The notes below the pieces were generated by a model. That model was given only the letters and a program-made list of their open reading frames with translations. It did no database searches and had not been told where the DNA came from. From Cellulomonas sp. PhB150 (GTDB taxonomy: Bacteria > Actinomycetota > Actinomycetes > Actinomycetales > Cellulomonadaceae): a DNA stretch of 64,000 nt. Positions within the stretch are counted from its first letter, which is position 1, and every line of letters begins with the position of its first letter. The stretch lies in contig NZ_RKHX01000002.1 in NCBI RefSeq assembly GCF_003755175.1, positions 248,001-312,000 of the forward strand. The letters run 5' to 3'. This document shows, piece by piece, positions 7,848 through 16,875 of the stretch. The position numbers and the translations under genes were made by a program.

Positions 7848-8831
7848 ATGGACACCTCGACACCTGCCCCGAAGCGCAAGCGCCGCGTCCGGCGCGCCGT
7901 CGTCGCCGGATCGCTGAGCGTGCTGCTCGTCGTCGGCGGGGCGGCGGCCTGGGCGCTCGACCGGTTCGTCATCGACCACGTCGCGATCTCCGACGTGGAC
8001 TCCTACGTCGCCGCGCAGTCGGGTGCGACGAGCGAGCCGACCACCGCGACGAGCGGCACCGTCACCTCGACGAGCTACACCTCCGACGACTCCGACGTCA
8101 CGATCAAGAAGGTCGTCACCGGATCTGGGGACTCGACCGTCACGTACTACGTCGCCGACGTGACGCTGAGCGACGCGACCACCCTGCGGTCGGCGTTCGC
8201 GAACAACGAGTTCGGCACGAACATCGTCGAGGACACCTCCGACATCGCGGCCGACAACGACGCGGTCTTCGCGATCAACGGCGACTACTACGGCTTCCGT
8301 GACACGGGCATCGTCATCCGCAACGGCGTGGTGTTCCGCGACGAGGGCGCCCGCGAGGGGCTCGCCTTCTACCGCGACGGGCACGTCGAGGTGTACGACG
8401 AGACGTCGACGACCGCCCAGGAGCTCGTCGACGCGGGTGTCTGGAACACCCTGAGCTTCGGTCCCTCGCTGCTCGACGACGGCCAGGTCGCCGCCGGCAT
8501 CGACGACGTCGAGGTCGACACGAACTTCGGCAACCACTCGATCCAGGGCGCGCAGCCGCGCACCGCGGTCGGGGTGATCGACGACAACCACCTGGTGTTC
8601 GTCGTCGTCGACGGCCGCAGCACCGGGTACTCGGCGGGCGTCACGATGACCGGGCTCGCCGAGATCATGCAGGGCCTCGGCGCGACGACGGCCTACAACA
8701 TCGACGGCGGCGGGTCCTCGACGATGGTGTTCGACGGCGAGCTCGTCAACGACCCGCTCGGCAAGGGCCAGGAGCGCGGGACGTCCGACATCCTCTACAT
8801 CGGCGGGCTGTCGTCCGCGGTGTCGTCGTGA
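7848..8831 (+). CDS. Membrane-anchored phosphodiester glycosidase (NAGPA domain)
   Basis: A 327-residue protein with a basic N-terminus (KRKRRVRR), one transmembrane segment at about residues 20-42, a Ser/Thr-rich linker and a C-terminal NAGPA domain. Motifs include FAINGDYYGF, LSFGPSLLDDG, QPRTAVGV and YNIDGGGSSTMV. Members cleave phosphodiester-linked sugars (mammalian uncovering enzyme) or are tied to exopolysaccharide metabolism in bacteria. The next gene overlaps its stop by 4 nt, so it heads a surface-polysaccharide operon. The domain is expected outside the membrane. Confidence 0.85.
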   Translation: MDTSTPAPKRKRRVRRAVVAGSLSVLLVVGGAAAWALDRFVIDHVAISDVDSYVAAQSGATSEPTTATSGTVTSTSYTSDDSDVTIKKVVTGSGDSTVTYYVADVTLSDATTLRSAFANNEFGTNIVEDTSDIAADNDAVFAINGDYYGFRDTGIVIRNGVVFRDEGAREGLAFYRDGHVEVYDETSTTAQELVDAGVWNTLSFGPSLLDDGQVAAGIDDVEVDTNFGNHSIQGAQPRTAVGVIDDNHLVFVVVDGRSTGYSAGVTMTGLAEIMQGLGATTAYNIDGGGSSTMVFDGELVNDPLGKGQERGTSDILYIGGLSSAVSS

Positions 8832-9901
8832 TCGTGCTGATCCCGGCATTCGAGCCCGACGAGCGCCTGGTCGCGCTGGTGCGGGCGCTGCGTGGCCGGC
8901 CCGTGGTGGTGGTCGACGACGGCAGCGGGCCGGCGTACGCCGCAGTGTTCGCCGCCGCGGCCGACGAGGGCGCCACCGTCCTGACCCACCCCGTGAACCG
9001 CGGCAAGGGCCGCGCGCTCAAGACGGGCTTCGAGCACGTGGCCCGCGCGCAACCCGGCCACGGGGTGGTCTGCGCCGACTGCGACGGCCAGCACACGCCG
9101 GACGACATCCTCGCCGTGGCCGAGCACGCCCGCGCCGGCGGCACGGCCGTCGTGCTGGGCGCACGGCGGTTCACGGGCGACGTGCCGCTGCGCAGCCGGT
9201 TCGGCAACGCGTGCACGCGGATGGCCTTCCGGGCCGGGACCGGGTGCGCGGTGCAGGACACCCAGACGGGCCTGCGGGCGTACCCCGCGCACATGCTGCC
9301 GTGGCTGCTGGGCGTGCGCGGCGAGCGGTTCGAGTACGAGCTCGTCGTGCTGCTGCGTGCGGCGCAGGAGGGCCTGCCGGTCGAGGAGGTGACGATCGCG
9401 ACCGTCTACCTCGACGGCAACGCCTCGTCGCACTTCCGGCCGATCGTCGACTCCGCGCGGATCTACGCGCCGCTGCTGCGGTTCACGGCTTCGTCGCTGC
9501 TGGCCTTCGTCGTCGACGCCGCCGCGCTGGTGCTGCTCATGTCGGCGACCGGCTCCCTGCTCGCTGCCGTCCTGGGCGCCCGCGCCCTGAGCTCGGCGGT
9601 GAACTTCGTCGTGAACCGCTTCTGGGTCTTCCGCCGCCGCACCCGCCACCCGGTCCGACGCGAGGCGGTCGCGTACTGGCTGCTCGCGGCCGCGCTCATG
9701 GTGGCGGGCTACGGCTCGCTGTGGGCGCTGACCTCGGCCCGCGTGCCCCTGCTGGCCGCGAAGGTCGCCACCGACCTCGCGCTGTTCGTCATCGGCTTCC
9801 AGGTGCAGCGCACCTCCGTGTTCGCGGGACCCCGTGCGGCCGCGACATCCGTACCCCTGCCTCAGCGGGCGCACAGCGACCGCTCAGCCGCGCGCGACTG
9901 A
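8828..9901 (+). CDS. GT2 glycosyltransferase fused to a GtrA-like membrane domain
   Basis: A 357-residue protein. Residues 1-210 are a GT2 (DPM1-like) domain with VVVDDGSG, NRGKGRALKTGF and the CADCDGQH metal-binding motif. Residues 225-345 carry four hydrophobic segments with the GtrA signature SAVNFVVNRFWVF. GT2 enzymes of this kind load a sugar on polyprenyl phosphate, and GtrA proteins are thought to move it across the membrane, so one chain may do both. The start GTG overlaps the previous stop. The order fits delivery of sugars to an external polymer. Confidence 0.88.
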   Translation: MIVLIPAFEPDERLVALVRALRGRPVVVVDDGSGPAYAAVFAAAADEGATVLTHPVNRGKGRALKTGFEHVARAQPGHGVVCADCDGQHTPDDILAVAEHARAGGTAVVLGARRFTGDVPLRSRFGNACTRMAFRAGTGCAVQDTQTGLRAYPAHMLPWLLGVRGERFEYELVVLLRAAQEGLPVEEVTIATVYLDGNASSHFRPIVDSARIYAPLLRFTASSLLAFVVDAAALVLLMSATGSLLAAVLGARALSSAVNFVVNRFWVFRRRTRHPVRREAVAYWLLAAALMVAGYGSLWALTSARVPLLAAKVATDLALFVIGFQVQRTSVFAGPRAAATSVPLPQRAHSDRSAARD

Positions 9902-9939
9902 ATAGCACCACCGAGCACTCCACCCGAAAGGTCCCCCCC

Positions 9940-10533
9940 ATGTCCCCGTACGTCCTCTACGCGGTCGACCTGGTCGCGATCAGCATCCTGACCTTCGCGG
10001 TCTACCTGCCCCGCCACCGTCGCCGCGACCTCGTGGTCGCCTACCTCGGCGTGAACGTCGGCGTCCTGGCCGTGGCCGGCGTGCTCGCCCAGAGCACCGT
10101 CGGCGCGGGCCTCGGGCTCGGTCTGTTCGGCGTCCTGTCGATCATCCGGCTGCGCTCCACGGAGCTGACGCAGCACGAGGTCGCCTACTACTTCGCGGCC
10201 CTGGCCCTGGGCCTCATCGGCGGGCTCGGCGTCGCGCCGCTCGCGCTGAGCATCGGCCTCATGGCGCTCGTCGTGCTGGTCCTGACGCTCGCGGACAGCC
10301 CGCGGGTCATGTCCCGCTACCGGCAGCAGACGATGGTCGTCGACCGGGCGATCGTCGACGAGGTCGCCCTCGTGGCCCACCTCGAGCGGCTGCTCGGCTG
10401 CCACGTGCACCAGGTGTCCGTCCAGCGGCTCGACCTGGTCAACGACACCACCACCGTCACGGTCCGCTACGAGTCCGGCCGGCCCGCGCAGGTCGCCGCC
10501 GAGGCCACCACGTGGGAGCAGGTGGCCCGATGA
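9940..10533 (+). CDS. DUF4956 membrane protein
   Basis: A 197-residue protein with about four transmembrane segments in residues 5-130 and a soluble C-terminal domain. The GLFGVLSIIRLRS motif and position before a VTC gene are typical of DUF4956. The function is unknown; repeated linkage to VTC-domain proteins suggests a role in making or exporting polyphosphate or in surface anchoring, which is inference. GAAAGG precedes ATG 9940. Its stop overlaps the next start (ATGA). Confidence 0.85.
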   Translation: MSPYVLYAVDLVAISILTFAVYLPRHRRRDLVVAYLGVNVGVLAVAGVLAQSTVGAGLGLGLFGVLSIIRLRSTELTQHEVAYYFAALALGLIGGLGVAPLALSIGLMALVVLVLTLADSPRVMSRYRQQTMVVDRAIVDEVALVAHLERLLGCHVHQVSVQRLDLVNDTTTVTVRYESGRPAQVAAEATTWEQVAR

Positions 10534-11273
10534 CCGCGCTGGCGGACCTCGCGCCCATCACCCTCGGCGAGCTCGAGGCGGCGGCCTCGCTGCAGACCCG
10601 GATCGACCGCAAGTACCTGGTCCCGACGAGCGACCTGCCGGCCCTGCTCGACGCGCTGGACCCGGCCGTCCGCACCCTCGAGATCGACGGCGAGCGGGTG
10701 TTCGCCTACGAGTCGGTCTACTTCGACACCCCCGGGCTGACGAGCTACCTCGGCGCGGCCCGCCGTCGGCGCCACCGCTTCAAGGTCCGCACCCGCACGT
10801 ACGTCGACTCCGACCTGTGCTGGGTCGAGGTCAAGACCCGCGGCCCGCGCGGCGCGACGGTCAAGACGCGCCTCCCGCACGAGGCGGCGGGCCGGACCGA
10901 GCTCGACGACCCCGCGCTGCGGTTCACCAGCGACGTGCTCGGCGGGCTGGCCGGTCCGATGGCGCCGACGCTGCTGAGCTCGTACGACCGGGTGACCCTG
11001 CACGTCCCGGCCGAGTCGGGACCCGACAGCCGCACGACGATCGACACCGACCTGGTGTGGACCGACGCCGACACCGGCCGCGAGCGGGCGCTCGTCGGGC
11101 TCGCGGTCGTCGAGACCAAGACCGGCTCGACGCCCTCGTCGACCGACCGGCTGCTGTGGCGGCACGGGCACCGGCCCGTCCGCATCTCCAAGTACGGCAC
11201 CGGCATGGCCGTCCTGCACCCCGACCTGCCCTCGACCCCCTGGCGCCGCGTCCTCGACCGGCACGTGGGCTGA
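10530..11273 (+). CDS. VTC-domain polyphosphate polymerase-like protein
   Basis: A 247-residue cytoplasmic protein with the VTC/CYTH-tunnel features: RIDRKYLVP near the N-terminus, SVYFDTP, a basic RRRHRFKVRTRTY strand, CWVEVKTR, a VVETKT strand and a terminal SKYGTG. In yeast Vtc4 this domain makes polyphosphate from ATP inside a basic tunnel; bacterial copies are less studied. The ATG at 10530 overlaps the DUF4956 stop, so translation is coupled. The pair probably forms a membrane-bound synthase or sensor. Confidence 0.87.
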   Translation: MTALADLAPITLGELEAAASLQTRIDRKYLVPTSDLPALLDALDPAVRTLEIDGERVFAYESVYFDTPGLTSYLGAARRRRHRFKVRTRTYVDSDLCWVEVKTRGPRGATVKTRLPHEAAGRTELDDPALRFTSDVLGGLAGPMAPTLLSSYDRVTLHVPAESGPDSRTTIDTDLVWTDADTGRERALVGLAVVETKTGSTPSSTDRLLWRHGHRPVRISKYGTGMAVLHPDLPSTPWRRVLDRHVG

Positions 11274-11290
11274 CTGAACGGAGCATCATC

Positions 11291-13147
11291 ATGAGACGCA
11301 TCACCGCACGCGTGGCCGCACCGGTCGTCCTGGTCGCGGCCCTGCTGGCCGGCTGCTCGGCCGACCCGGCCGATCCGGCCGCGACCGGCACGACCGACTC
11401 CGGTACCGCCGCGACGACCACGACGACCGCCACCGCGACTGACGCCGACGTGACCGTCGAGTCCGTCATGGCGGACAACACCGCGGCGCACGTCGCCGGG
11501 GCGTCCGACTCGGCGGAGACGACGATCACGCTGTCCGGGACGTCCGCGACCGTGTCCGGGGACGGCGCCTCGGCGGAGGGTTCGACGGTCACCATCACCG
11601 CGGCGGGGACCTACCGGATCAGCGGCACGCTGACCGACGGCGCGGTCGTCGTCGACAGCCCGGACGATGGCACGGTCCACCTGGTCCTGGACGGCGCCGA
11701 CCTCTCGAGCTCGACCACCTCGCCGCTGCAGGTCACCGACGCGGGCGACGTCGTCGTGGAGCTCGCGGCGGGCTCCACGAACCACCTGTCCGACGCGACC
11801 ACCTACGCCTCGACGGACACGGACGCGCCCAACGCGGCTCTGTTCAGCAGCGCGGACCTGACGATCACGGGGACCGGCACGCTCGACATCGAGGGCAACG
11901 CGAACGACGGGATCACCTCGAAGGACGGCCTGGTCGTCGAGTCCGGCACGATCACGGTGACCGCGGCCGACGACGGCATCCGCGGCAAGGACTACCTCGT
12001 CGTCGACGGCGGCTCGCTCACCGTCACCGCCGGGGGCGACGCCCTGAAGTCCGACAACGCCGACGACACCGCGCTCGGCTACGTCGAGATCACCGCCGGA
12101 GACGTCACGCTCACGGCCGGCGACGACGGGCTCTCCGCGGCCACGGACGCCGTGGTCGCGGGCGGCACGCTGACCGTCACGGCCGGCGGCGGGCACGAGA
12201 CGGCCGTGGCCGACGACGCGTCGCCCAAGGGGATCGTGGCGGACACCGTGGTCGTCGTCGGCGGAGGCACGGTCGCCGTGGACTCCGCCGACGACGCCAT
12301 CCACTCCGGCGGCGTCGCGTCGATCACCGACGGCACGCTCACGCTGGCCACCGGCGACGACGGCATCCACGCCGACGGCGCGCTGCAGATCTCGGGCGGG
12401 ACGGTCGACGTCCCCACCGCGAACGAGGGCCTCGAGGCGCCGGTCATCACGGTCGCCGGCGGCTCGACGTCGGTGACGACCAGCGACGACGGGGTCAACG
12501 CCTCGGCGGGGTCGACCGACGACACCGCGGACGCAGCGGGCGGCGGGGAGATGTCTGCCGACGCCGACGTGCTGCTCGACATCACCGGCGGGTCGCTCGT
12601 GGTGGACGCCGAGGGCGACGGGCTCGACTCGAACGGGTCGATCACGATGAGCGGGGGCACGGTCGTCGTGTCCGGGCCGACGAACGACGGCAACGGCGCG
12701 CTCGACTTCAACGGCACGTTCGAGATCTCGGGCGGCGAGCTGCTGGCCGTGGGCTCGTCGGGCATGGCGCAGACCCCGTCCGCGGACTCCTCCCAGTCGT
12801 TCGTCGGGATCACCCTCTCGGCGGCGCAGCAGCCCGGGGTGGTGCACGTGCTCGACGCCGACGGCACCGTGCTCGCCTCGTTCACGGCCACGAAGCAGTA
12901 CTCCTCGGTGGTCTACTCCTCGCCCGACGTGGTCTCCGGTGACACCTACACGGCGAGCGTCGGTGGTTCCGCAGGGACCGACGCCGTGGGCGGTCTGACC
13001 CATGACGGCTCGGCGTCCGGCGCCACCTCGGCCGGGACCGGCACCGCCGGCGAGGCCCAGGAGGGCATGGGCGGCGGGATGGGCGGAGGCGGCGGCCGTG
13101 GCGGTGGCCCGCGCGGCGACGGCGGCCAGCCCCCGGCCCAGCCCTGA
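11291..13147 (+). CDS. Cthe_2159-like (DUF4353) surface lipoprotein
   Basis: A 618-residue exported protein. It has a lipoprotein signal (basic start, hydrophobic stretch, LLAGC) and a Thr/Ala-rich linker. A long repetitive beta-helix-like domain (about residues 90-480) follows, built of recurring GG(T/S)-hydrophobic-DDG turns such as GDDGIHADG, SDDGVNAS and NDGITSKDG. The tail is Gly-rich (GGGMGGGGGRGGG). Clostridial Cthe_2159 is a beta-helix that binds cellulose and pectin, so an adhesin or polysaccharide-binding role is likely. Many Asp-Asp pairs suggest calcium binding. It is the last gene of the operon. Confidence 0.85.
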   Translation: MRRITARVAAPVVLVAALLAGCSADPADPAATGTTDSGTAATTTTTATATDADVTVESVMADNTAAHVAGASDSAETTITLSGTSATVSGDGASAEGSTVTITAAGTYRISGTLTDGAVVVDSPDDGTVHLVLDGADLSSSTTSPLQVTDAGDVVVELAAGSTNHLSDATTYASTDTDAPNAALFSSADLTITGTGTLDIEGNANDGITSKDGLVVESGTITVTAADDGIRGKDYLVVDGGSLTVTAGGDALKSDNADDTALGYVEITAGDVTLTAGDDGLSAATDAVVAGGTLTVTAGGGHETAVADDASPKGIVADTVVVVGGGTVAVDSADDAIHSGGVASITDGTLTLATGDDGIHADGALQISGGTVDVPTANEGLEAPVITVAGGSTSVTTSDDGVNASAGSTDDTADAAGGGEMSADADVLLDITGGSLVVDAEGDGLDSNGSITMSGGTVVVSGPTNDGNGALDFNGTFEISGGELLAVGSSGMAQTPSADSSQSFVGITLSAAQQPGVVHVLDADGTVLASFTATKQYSSVVYSSPDVVSGDTYTASVGGSAGTDAVGGLTHDGSASGATSAGTGTAGEAQEGMGGGMGGGGGRGGGPRGDGGQPPAQP

Positions 13148-13228
13148 CGGCCAGCCTCCCGTTAGCCCTAGCGGGCAGCCTCCCGCCCAGCCCTCACGGG
13201 TGAGCTGCGATCCGTGGTCGCAGCCTTC

Positions 13229-13280
13229 GTTGAACGACACGCCGTGCGCAGCAGCCTCTGCGCACGGCGTGTCGTGCAAC
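13229..13280. repeat. Long inverted repeat (element A)
   Basis: Arms 13234-13251 and 13258-13275 are a perfect 18-bp match around a 6-nt loop. One mismatch further out, another 4 bp pair (GTTG/CAAC). Confidence 0.9.
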
Positions 13281-13307
13281 CACACCTGCATCCATCCGCG
13301 CGAATCG

Positions 13308-13353
13308 GTGCGCTGGTGCGCTGGTGCGCTGGTGCGCTGGTGCGCTGGTGCGC
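13308..13353 (+). repeat. 8-bp tandem repeat, GTGCGCTG, five perfect units plus a partial
   Basis: Units begin at 13308, 13316, 13324, 13332 and 13340, followed by GTGCGC. The tract lies between two large hairpins and is outside any credible gene. Copy number could vary by slippage. Confidence 0.95.
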
Positions 13354-13367
13354 GGGTCGGTGTGCGA

Positions 13368-13414
13368 GTGGGTGTGCGACGCGCCGCAGCTCCCGCGGCG
13401 TGTCGCACACCCAC
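13368..13414. repeat. Long inverted repeat (element B)
   Basis: Arms 13368-13387 and 13395-13414 are 20 bp with one mismatch and a 7-nt loop. The arm contains GCGACACGCCG on one strand, close to CGACACGCCG in element A. Confidence 0.9.
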
Positions 13415-13506
13415 GCGCACCCTGCGAGGAGCCGGGGGCGAGGGGCGAGAGGGCGGGGAGCGAGGGGGCGGGGAGAGAGGGGGCCGGGAGAGAACGGCCT
13501 TCCGGC

Positions 13507-14241
13507 TCAGAGGGTGGTGAGGAGGGACTCCACGACGGCGGCGGAGCGGTCGGCCGCGTCGTCGACATGGGTGAGGAACTCGCCGGCCTCCATGGGGCTG
13601 CACAGGTCGGAGATGCCGCGCACCGAGACGAACGGCACCCCGAACAGGTGGGCGGTCTGCGCGAGGGCCGCCGACTCCATGTCGGTGGCCAGCGCCCCGG
13701 GGTAGGCCTCGCGGACCCGGGCGACCCGCTCGGCGTCGATGAACGAGTCGCCGGAGATCGCCAGGCCGGCGTGGACCCGCAGGTCCTCGCGCGGAGCGGC
13801 GGCGGCCGCTGCGAGCGCCGGATCGGCCGAGTAGGACGCCGGCATGCCCGGGACCTGGCCCCGCTCGTAGCCGAAGGCGCGGGCGTCCGCGTCGGCCAGG
13901 ACGTAGGACGAGCCGACGACGACGTCGCCGACGCGGATGCCTACCCCGAGCCCTCCGGCGCTCCCGGCGCTGACCAGCACGCGGGCCGACGACGAGCCGA
14001 GCGCGACCGACGCGGCCGACGCGGCGTTGACCAGCCCGATCCCGGACCGCACGAGCAGCACGCGGCGGCCCCCGAGCACGAGCCGGTGGTGCTCGGCACC
14101 GCCCACCCCGACGGGCTCCCCGACGGAGGACGCGCGCGCGAGGAACGGCGCCGCCTCGTCGGCCATCGCGACGACGACCACGGCGTCGACCGGACCGGAC
14201 AGCGGGCCCGCCTCGGCCCGGTGCGCGGCCCGAGACGTCAC
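13507..14241 (-). CDS. 5'-methylthioadenosine/S-adenosylhomocysteine nucleosidase-like protein
   Basis: A 244-residue phosphorylase-superfamily protein. It has [11 protein letters not shown] near the start, a SAGSAGGLG turn, a GDSFID motif and [11 protein letters not shown], the ribose-binding Met-Glu of MTA/SAH nucleosidases. The start GTG at 14241 overlaps the luxS stop by 4 nt. Cleavage of SAH to S-ribosylhomocysteine feeds LuxS directly, so the pair forms the two-step activated methyl cycle. Confidence 0.88.
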   Translation of the reverse strand: MTSRAAHRAEAGPLSGPVDAVVVVAMADEAAPFLARASSVGEPVGVGGAEHHRLVLGGRRVLLVRSGIGLVNAASAASVALGSSSARVLVSAGSAGGLGVGIRVGDVVVGSSYVLADADARAFGYERGQVPGMPASYSADPALAAAAAAPREDLRVHAGLAISGDSFIDAERVARVREAYPGALATDMESAALAQTAHLFGVPFVSVRGISDLCSPMEAGEFLTHVDDAADRSAAVVESLLTTL

Positions 14242-14690
14242 GCCGTCACCTGCGACCACGAGTCCCGCTCGGCCAGGAACGTGCGCGCGGCGTCCTGCGC
14301 GCCGGACAGCGTGTGGTTCGCGCCCCAGCCGCACTGCACCTCGTTCGCCGCGGGGACCTCGTCGGCCACGAGGACGTCCTCGAGCGTGTCCGCCACGAGC
14401 GCCAGGACGTCGTCGTACTCCCACTGCCCCTGCAGGATCAGGTAGAAGCCGGTCTGGCAGCCCATGGGGGAGAAGTCGATGACCCGGTCCGAGTGGTTGC
14501 GCGACTTCTCGGCGAACAGGTGCTCGAGGGAGTGCACGACCGGCATCTCCAGGTGCGCGACGTTGGGCTGCGTGAAGCGCACGTCGTACTTCTCGATCAC
14601 GTCGCCCGCCGGGAGCCTCTTGGTGTCGGCCAGGCGCACGTACGGCGCGGCGACGGTGCGGTGGTCCAGGTTGAACGACTCGACATTCAT
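14238..14690 (-). CDS. luxS: S-ribosylhomocysteine lyase LuxS
   Basis: A 150-residue protein. It has the metal-binding HSLEH motif (His53, Glu56, His57), Cys78 in [10 protein letters not shown] and Cys120 in QCGWGANHT, all as in LuxS. It converts S-ribosylhomocysteine to homocysteine and DPD, the precursor of AI-2. The start is ATG 14690, where [10 protein letters not shown] matches the normal LuxS start. It is translationally coupled to the nucleosidase downstream. No SAM or SAH riboswitch is evident in the short leader. Confidence 0.95.
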   Translation of the reverse strand: MNVESFNLDHRTVAAPYVRLADTKRLPAGDVIEKYDVRFTQPNVAHLEMPVVHSLEHLFAEKSRNHSDRVIDFSPMGCQTGFYLILQGQWEYDDVLALVADTLEDVLVADEVPAANEVQCGWGANHTLSGAQDAARTFLAERDSWSQVTA

Positions 14691-14770
14691 GCGCTCGGGC
14701 ACGGTGGGCTCCTCGGGGTGGACGGCGACCACCCATTCTGCCGTGACGGGCGCCGTCCAGGGGCACCGGC

Positions 14771-14776
14771 TAGCCT
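14771..14776 (+). promoter_or_regulatory. Probable leaderless -10 for acyltransferase A
   Basis: TAGCCT ends 6 nt before GTG 14783. Confidence 0.5.
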
Positions 14777-14782
14777 GCGCGC

Positions 14783-16873
14783 GTGACCACGACGCAGACG
14801 CGGGCGGACGCCCCCGCCGCACCGCCGCGCTCCGGAGCGGGCTTCCGGCCCGACATCCAGGGGCTGCGGGCGATCGCCGTCGTGCTCGTGCTCGTGTTCC
14901 ACGCGGGGGTACCGGGGCTGCCCGGCGGCTACGTCGGCGTCGACGTGTTCTTCGTCATCTCCGGCTACCTCATCACCTCGATGATCGTCACCGAGGTCAT
15001 GGAGACCGGGCGCCTGCGGCTGGGTCGGTTCTACGCCCGACGAGCCCGCCGCCTGCTGCCCGCCGCGGCGACCGTGCTGGTCGCGACCGCGATCGCCACG
15101 GTGCTGTGGCTGCCGGTGACCCGGTGGCGCGAGATCGCCGGCGACCTGGCGAGCACCGCGCTGTACGTCGTCAACTGGCGGCTCGCGGGGCGGTCCGTGG
15201 ACTACCTGGCCGAGGGGGCCGCGGCGAGCCCCGTGCAGCACTTCTGGTCGCTCGCGGTCGAGGAGCAGTTCTACGTCCTCTGGCCGGTGCTCGTGCTGGT
15301 CGCGGTGCTGTGGGCGCGCCGCCGCGGCCGCGCCGTCAGCGCCCGGCTGCTCGCGGCGGCGATCCTCGTCATCGCGGTGCCCTCGCTCGTGTGGTCGGTC
15401 CACCTCACGTCGTCGGCGCCCGACGCCGCGTACTTCGTCACGACGACGAGGCTCTGGGAGCTCGCCGTCGGCGCGCTGCTCGCCGTCGGCGCGGCCCGGG
15501 TGGCCCGGCTGCCGCAGCGCTGGCTCACCGGCGCGGGCGTTGCGGGCCTCGCGCTGATCGCCTTCGCCGCGTTCGTGTTCACGGGCGGCACGCCGTTCCC
15601 CGGAGCGGCGGCCCTGGTGCCGACGGTCGGGGCGGCCCTCGTCCTCGCCGCCGGCCTGCGTGACCGGCGTGGCCTGACCGTCCTCGGGCTGCCCGGCATG
15701 CAGACCGTGGGTGCGATGTCGTACTCGCTCTACCTGTGGCACTGGCCGGTCGTGGTGGTCGCGACGACGCTCTGGGCCGACGACGCGGGCCGCCTGCCCA
15801 CCGGCATCGGGGTCGCTGCCGTCGCGCTCTCGGTGCTGCCGGCGTGGCTCGCGTACCGCTTCGTCGAGCAGCCGCTGCACCTGTCGTCGGCGCTGCGGGG
15901 CAGCGTCCGGAAGTCCGCGCTCGTCGGGCTGGTCTGCACGCTCGTCGGGCTCGGCGCCGCGGCCGGCGTCGCTCTCGCCGTGCCCTCCGGCCCCACGGGC
16001 ACAGCCCCCGGCGCCGCCGTGATCGGCACGAGCGCGTGGAGCGGCGCGGCCGATCCGGGAACCGACCTCGGCCAGGTCGTGCCCGCGCTCGCGGACGCGA
16101 CCGACGACGTCGCGGACCTGTACGCGGACGGCTGCCACCAGGACAAGAACGGCACGTCGGCGAAGGCCTGCACGTACGGCGACCCCGACGCCGACGTGGT
16201 GGTGGCCCTCGTCGGCGACTCGCACGCGGCGCAGTGGCAGCCCACGCTGCGCGCTGTCGCGGAGCAGCAGGGCTGGCGGCTGGACACCTACACGAAGGGC
16301 AGCTGCGCGTTCGCCGACGTCGACGTGTGGCTGACCACGATCGACGGCCCGTACACGACGTGCTCGCAGTGGAACGACGCGGTCTCCGCGAAGCTCCTGG
16401 CCGACCCGCCGACCGTCGTCGTGACGTCCAACGACGCGATCGACGGCGTCGTGGTGGACGGCGCCATGCGGCCGAAGGCGACCCTGCTGGACGACGTCGC
16501 GGACGGCCTGGTCCGCACCTGGAAGACTCTCGCGGACGCCGGCACGAGGGTGGTCGTGCTCGGCGACACCCCGTGGATGGCCAAGGACATCCCGGAGTGC
16601 GTCGCCGAGCACACCGACGCGTGGGCGACGACCTGCTCCGTGCCGCGGGCCGCCGCGGTCGAGCGCTCGGCGCTCGCCCAGCAGCAGGCCGCGGCCGAGC
16701 GGGCCGACGTGCCGCTCATCGACCTCGACGACTACGTCTGCCCGGGCAGCACGTGCCCGGCGATCATCGGCGACGTCCTGGTCTGGCGCGACGCGCACCA
16801 CCTCACGGCGACCTACGCCCGCACGCTCGCGCCGCGGCTCGCCGACCAGCTGGTCCCGCTCGTCACCCGCTGA
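14783..16873 (+). CDS. Acyltransferase-3/SGNH membrane protein, copy A
   Basis: A 696-residue protein of the OafA/YrhL type. [13 protein letters not shown] opens an acyltransferase-3 domain with about 10-11 transmembrane segments, including [26 protein letters not shown] and the [11 protein letters not shown] motif. A C-terminal extracellular SGNH domain follows, with GDSHAAQW (block I) and [11 protein letters not shown] (block V Asp/His). Such proteins O-acetylate cell-wall polymers or exopolysaccharides. It has long runs of identity with the gene at 18641, including the first seven residues, and the two flank a reversed gene pair. Confidence 0.9.
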   Translation: MTTTQTRADAPAAPPRSGAGFRPDIQGLRAIAVVLVLVFHAGVPGLPGGYVGVDVFFVISGYLITSMIVTEVMETGRLRLGRFYARRARRLLPAAATVLVATAIATVLWLPVTRWREIAGDLASTALYVVNWRLAGRSVDYLAEGAAASPVQHFWSLAVEEQFYVLWPVLVLVAVLWARRRGRAVSARLLAAAILVIAVPSLVWSVHLTSSAPDAAYFVTTTRLWELAVGALLAVGAARVARLPQRWLTGAGVAGLALIAFAAFVFTGGTPFPGAAALVPTVGAALVLAAGLRDRRGLTVLGLPGMQTVGAMSYSLYLWHWPVVVVATTLWADDAGRLPTGIGVAAVALSVLPAWLAYRFVEQPLHLSSALRGSVRKSALVGLVCTLVGLGAAAGVALAVPSGPTGTAPGAAVIGTSAWSGAADPGTDLGQVVPALADATDDVADLYADGCHQDKNGTSAKACTYGDPDADVVVALVGDSHAAQWQPTLRAVAEQQGWRLDTYTKGSCAFADVDVWLTTIDGPYTTCSQWNDAVSAKLLADPPTVVVTSNDAIDGVVVDGAMRPKATLLDDVADGLVRTWKTLADAGTRVVVLGDTPWMAKDIPECVAEHTDAWATTCSVPRAAAVERSALAQQQAAAERADVPLIDLDDYVCPGSTCPAIIGDVLVWRDAHHLTATYARTLAPRLADQLVPLVTR

Positions 16874-16875
16874 CG

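Larger units (their letters stand above)
13148..13506. other. 359-bp convergent intergenic region rich in repeats
   Basis: No gene is visible. It holds an 18-bp near-palindrome at about 13169-13186 (probable terminator of the operon), two long hairpins (13229-13280, 13368-13414), an 8-bp tandem repeat (13308-13353) and a purine-rich G-run tract (about 13428-13490). Confidence 0.8.

Noticed and set aside
13308..13353. CRISPR or coding repeat
   Set aside because: It is a simple 8-bp tandem repeat with no spacers and is not inside a credible gene.
10745..13603. A 952-residue open frame on the minus strand
   Set aside because: It is antisense to the VTC and lipoprotein genes, is rich in Arg/Gly/Val from GC-rich codons and has no recognisable domain.
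14691..14770. SAM or SAH riboswitch before luxS
   Set aside because: The leader between the luxS start and the divergent gene is too short and shows no conserved riboswitch core.
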